Notes under the pieces: generated by a model
The model's database searches: none
Told to the model about the DNA's origin: nothing
Seen by the model: the letters and a program-made list of their open reading frames with translations, nothing else
Source: Candidatus Latescibacter anaerobius SCGC AAA252-E07
Lineage (GTDB): Bacteria > Latescibacterota > Latescibacteria > Latescibacterales > Latescibacteraceae
DNA: 17,801 nucleotides
Reading direction: 5' to 3'
NCBI GenBank assembly: GCA_000403035.1
Contig: AQSL01000108.1
Span: 1 to 17,801 of the forward strand
Shown: piece after piece, positions 14,972-17,801 of the stretch
Layout: every line of letters starts with the position of its first letter
Position numbering within the stretch: the stretch's first letter is position 1
Position numbers and translations under genes: made by a program

Positions 14972-17401
14972 CTACTTCACCACGATATTAACGAGTTTTT
15001 GAGGAACATAGATTGTTTTCACAATGTTTTTCCCCTCGGTAAAACGCCCGACATTTTCATTCGATTGCGCCATAGCAATAGCGTCATCTTTTGAAATATC
15101 CGTGGGAGCTTCCATAGTTCCGCGAACTTTACCGTTAACCTGTGCAACGAGCTGGAATGTATCGTACACGATTTTGGAATCGTCCCATTCCGGCCAGCCG
15201 GCGTTAAAAATATTTCCTTCATTACCGAGTCTTTCCCACAATTCTTCGGCGAGGTGCGGTGAAAAAGGCGCCATAAGCCTGATGAGAATTTCGACCGGTT
15301 TTTTGTAGATAGTATCCGCACCGGTCATGCCGTTGAGAAACTCCATCATGAAAGCAATGGCGGTATTGTATTCAAGATTTTTTATATTGAAAGTAACATC
15401 CCTGGCAGTTTTATGTACAAGGGTAACAAGCCCTTTATCATCAGGCATTCCGGGCGCCATATTACCGGCACATACAAGGCGGTAAATCCTGTCATAAAAA
15501 CGCCTGATTCCCATGATTCCCTTATCCTGAAAATCACCGCCCTGTGTGTATGGTCCCAGGAACATCAGGTAGGTGCGGAAGCAGTCGGCGCCGTATCTGG
15601 TAATGAAATCATCGGGATTTACGACGTTCCCGCGGCTTTTGGACATCTTTGCGCCGTCCTTAATAATAAGCCCGTGGGCGCGGAATGTCTTGAACGGTTC
15701 TTCAAATTCGATGAAGCCCATATCCTTGAGTGCCATGGTGATAAAACGTGTATAAAGCAAGTGGAGAACCGCATGTTCATTGCCGCCGATATACATGTCG
15801 ACAGGCAGCCACTTGCGTGTGCGGTCGCTGTCAAACGGGCGGTCATCGAATTCCGTCGAGGGATAGCGGAAGAAATACCATGCAGAATCGAGAAAATTAT
15901 CCATGACATCGGTCTCTCTTTTCGCTGGTCCGCCGCATTTCGGGCAGGTCGTCGTAACAAACTCGTCGCTCCGTGCAAGCGGGGATTTCCCGGAACCGTC
16001 AGGCTGAAAATCTTCCATATCGGGAAGAAGCACCGGCAGGTCTTTTTCGGGAACTGCCTGCGGGCCGCATGTATCGCAGTGTATAATGGGAATGGGCGGT
16101 CCCCAGTAACGCTGACGTGAAATACACCAGTCATGCAACCTGAAATTGACTGCTTTTTTGCCAAGCCCGCGATCCTCAAACCAGCGGGTTATCTGCGGGA
16201 TAGCTTCCAGCGAATCAATCCCGTTAAACGTTTCCGAATGTATCATCACACCTTCACCGGTATATGCTTCGGTGAGCTCATGTTCTTTACCATCAGGAGA
16301 TATCACCTCGATGATGGGGAGATTGAATGCTTGTGCGAACTCAAAATCGCGTTCATCATGGGCGGGAACAGCCATGATCGCTCCCGTGCCGTACCCTATC
16401 AGGACATAATCGGCAACCCAGATGGGGATTTTCTTTCCGTTCGCCGGATTAATTGAATATCCGCCGGTACATACACCGGTTTTTGTGCCGGCTTCGTCAA
16501 TACGTTCCTCCTCTGATTTTTCCATTGTCTCCCGAACATAGTTCTCTACGGCTTTTTTCTGCTCGGGCGAGGTTATTTTTTCAACCAGGGGATGCTCGGG
16601 TGCAAGAACCATATACGTGGCACCGAAGATTGTGTCAGGCCGGGTAGTGAACACCCTTAATTTTTCGTCCAGACCATCGATACCGAAATCGATATCGGCT
16701 CCTTCGCTTCTTCCTATCCAGATTCTCTGGGCAGATTTGGTAATTTCAGACCAGTCGATTTCGGCGAGGTTATCGAGCAGTTTTTGGGCATAATCGGTTA
16801 TACGGAAAAACCACTGGATCATTTCTTTTTGTTCAACTTTCGTTGAGCATCGTTCACATTCGCCACCGATAACCTGCTCGGAAGCAAGGACTGTCATGCA
16901 GGATGGGCACCAGTTTAACGGCTCTTTTTTCTGGTAGGCGAGACCGTTTTTGAATAACTGGACAAATATCCATTGTGTCCATTTGTAGTATAAAGGATCG
17001 GTGGTGTCAACCTGCCGTGACCAGTCAAACATAAACCCGAGCATTTTGAGCTGTCTGTCGCGGAAATGAGCGATATTCTGAGGAACCAAACTGGCCGGGT
17101 GCACACCTTTCTTAATTGCAAAGTTTTCGGAATGCATGCCGAATGCATCGAAACCTATCGGTTCGAAAACATCATAACCGTTCATTTTCATAAACCGTCC
17201 GTAAATGTCTGAACCGGTAAAAGCATAGACATTACCGACATGAAGCCCTTCCGCAGAGGGATAGGGAAACATCATGAGATTATAGAATGGCCGCCTGGCA
17301 TGAATAAGATCGATGGTAAAATCGCCGCGTTCCTTCCAGCGTTCTCTCCATTTTTTCTCGATAGATATATGATCGTATTTAGCTTCGGATTTTCTGCTCA
17401 T
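14972..17401 (-). CDS. leuS: Leucyl-tRNA synthetase
   Basis: This class Ia synthetase charges tRNA-Leu in the cytoplasm. It has 809 residues, complete. The ATP-binding HIGH motif appears as HVGN (54-57) and the second as KMSKS (585-589). The inserted editing domain begins near TTRPDTIFGATYMVLAPEHP. Two zinc-type cysteine pairs are visible: WCPSC...CERC in the first half and CDTC...CPKC in the second. The usual FGLPAE segment after the HIGH motif is replaced by FGMHSENFAIK, a lineage variant. A GGGGGA site lies 4 bases before ATG 17401. The gene stands alone, ending at the bidirectional terminator shared with the cupin gene. Confidence 0.98.
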   Translation of the reverse strand: MSRKSEAKYDHISIEKKWRERWKERGDFTIDLIHARRPFYNLMMFPYPSAEGLHVGNVYAFTGSDIYGRFMKMNGYDVFEPIGFDAFGMHSENFAIKKGVHPASLVPQNIAHFRDRQLKMLGFMFDWSRQVDTTDPLYYKWTQWIFVQLFKNGLAYQKKEPLNWCPSCMTVLASEQVIGGECERCSTKVEQKEMIQWFFRITDYAQKLLDNLAEIDWSEITKSAQRIWIGRSEGADIDFGIDGLDEKLRVFTTRPDTIFGATYMVLAPEHPLVEKITSPEQKKAVENYVRETMEKSEEERIDEAGTKTGVCTGGYSINPANGKKIPIWVADYVLIGYGTGAIMAVPAHDERDFEFAQAFNLPIIEVISPDGKEHELTEAYTGEGVMIHSETFNGIDSLEAIPQITRWFEDRGLGKKAVNFRLHDWCISRQRYWGPPIPIIHCDTCGPQAVPEKDLPVLLPDMEDFQPDGSGKSPLARSDEFVTTTCPKCGGPAKRETDVMDNFLDSAWYFFRYPSTEFDDRPFDSDRTRKWLPVDMYIGGNEHAVLHLLYTRFITMALKDMGFIEFEEPFKTFRAHGLIIKDGAKMSKSRGNVVNPDDFITRYGADCFRTYLMFLGPYTQGGDFQDKGIMGIRRFYDRIYRLVCAGNMAPGMPDDKGLVTLVHKTARDVTFNIKNLEYNTAIAFMMEFLNGMTGADTIYKKPVEILIRLMAPFSPHLAEELWERLGNEGNIFNAGWPEWDDSKIVYDTFQLVAQVNGKVRGTMEAPTDISKDDAIAMAQSNENVGRFTEGKNIVKTIYVPQKLVNIVVK

Positions 17402-17463
17402 GTATCCCCCGGAATATTAGTATGTAAGTAATGAACATTCTTCTAAATTTAAATAAAAAATAT

Positions 17464-17491
17464 ACTATAAAAATAATGTATATTCAATCAA
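17464..17491 (-). promoter_or_regulatory. Possible sigma-70-like promoter of leuS
   Basis: On the minus strand, TTGATT (17491-17486) and TATAGT (17469-17464) are 16 bases apart, about 63 bases before the leuS ATG. The whole 17402-17641 stretch is AT-rich and otherwise shows no gene, T-box-like structure or RNA, so the assignment is tentative. Confidence 0.35.
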
Positions 17492-17641
17492 TAAATAGAA
17501 TCAGTATTTTTCCTGTCTCTCATTAAACATGGAACAGGTTTTTCTATTCGTTACCAATTCTTACATCAATGACCTGATGCTCAATTCATCTCCAAAAGGT
17601 TATTTGCGTTTCATAATCTTTTTTATTATATAAACTTATTC

Positions 17642-17801
17642 AGTAGTGTCCGGTAAAAGTATACTTTAAAACATATAAACCTATTTAAAGACAAGTAATT
17701 ACAAATTATAAGATAATTAATGGATAGATAATTTGCTTCATGAGCATGTTTGTTTTTTTCGCCCCCTTTCCGGGCTTACGCCCGACTTTCCCCCGGAGGG
17801 G
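17642..17801. repeat. Right copy of 160-bp terminal inverted repeat
   Basis: This is the inverted partner of bases 5-164, colinear over its whole length with four substitutions. The AGTAGTGTCCGGT end faces the unique sequence on both sides, and the GC-rich hairpin part runs to the window edge on both sides. The repeat therefore probably continues outward in both directions. No transposase reading frame is present within the visible 160 bases. Confidence 0.9.

Noticed and set aside
15413..16120. 235-codon plus-strand frame opposite leuS
   Set aside because: It lies wholly antisense to conserved leuS sequence with no start signals or recognisable protein.
171..17635. 10-bp direct repeat TTATATAAAC near both terminal repeats (171-180 and 17626-17635)
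   Set aside because: It is AT-rich and lies inside the repeats at similar distances, not outside as a target duplication would. Likely chance.
5..17801. A composite transposon carrying the whole window
   Set aside because: The interior consists of essential core genes (leuS, dnaK, groEL), no transposase is visible, and target-site duplications cannot be seen. A contig break at repeats is simpler.

Overview
The window carries bacterial core genes (groES, groEL, dnaK, leuS) beside a block of secondary transporters, a diguanylate cyclase and two exported proteins. The organism is a Gram-negative-like, moderately AT-rich bacterium. I cannot place it in a phylum. The gene set (heat-shock genes with a CIRCE-like operator, two sigma-54-type promoters, a TRAP transporter with a lipoprotein receptor, a secreted bicupin) would suit an uncultivated environmental lineage, but that is inference.

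Layout. Bases 5-164 and 17642-17801 are a 160-bp inverted repeat (4 mismatches, no indels) at the two extreme ends. The simplest reading is that this is a contig or segment ending inside two copies of one mobile or repeated element. Then come dctP-dctQ-dctM (358-3246, +), a bile acid:sodium symporter (BASS) family transporter (3371-4672, +) closed by a terminator at about 4753-4786, and an MFS transporter (4932-6191, +). A hypothetical exported protein lies convergent to it (6245-6958, -). The chaperone block reads leftward: dnaK (start 11282), groES (TTG start at 9181), groEL (8855 to 7227), ended by a strong terminator. After a 530-bp divergent intergenic region come a GGDEF diguanylate cyclase (11813-13501, +) and a secreted bicupin (13843-14790, +). 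Last is leuS (17401 to 14972, -), separated from the cupin gene by a bidirectional terminator.

How the genes work together. The TRAP and BASS genes look like one carboxylate-uptake unit. A GG-N10-GC sigma-54-type promoter lies 5' of dctP, which fits the known DctD-type control of dicarboxylate transport in other bacteria. The chaperone genes sit side by side but seem to be controlled differently: groESL has a CIRCE-like (HrcA) operator and a sigma-70-like promoter, while dnaK has a sigma-54-type -24/-12 element and no good CIRCE. No hrcA, grpE or dnaJ is present. No rRNA, tRNA, CRISPR array, transposase gene or phage gene was found. The window is mostly ordinary core and transport genes. The points most worth checking are the two sigma-54-type promoters, the terminal inverted repeat, the asymmetric secreted bicupin and the unrecognised proteins or domains.
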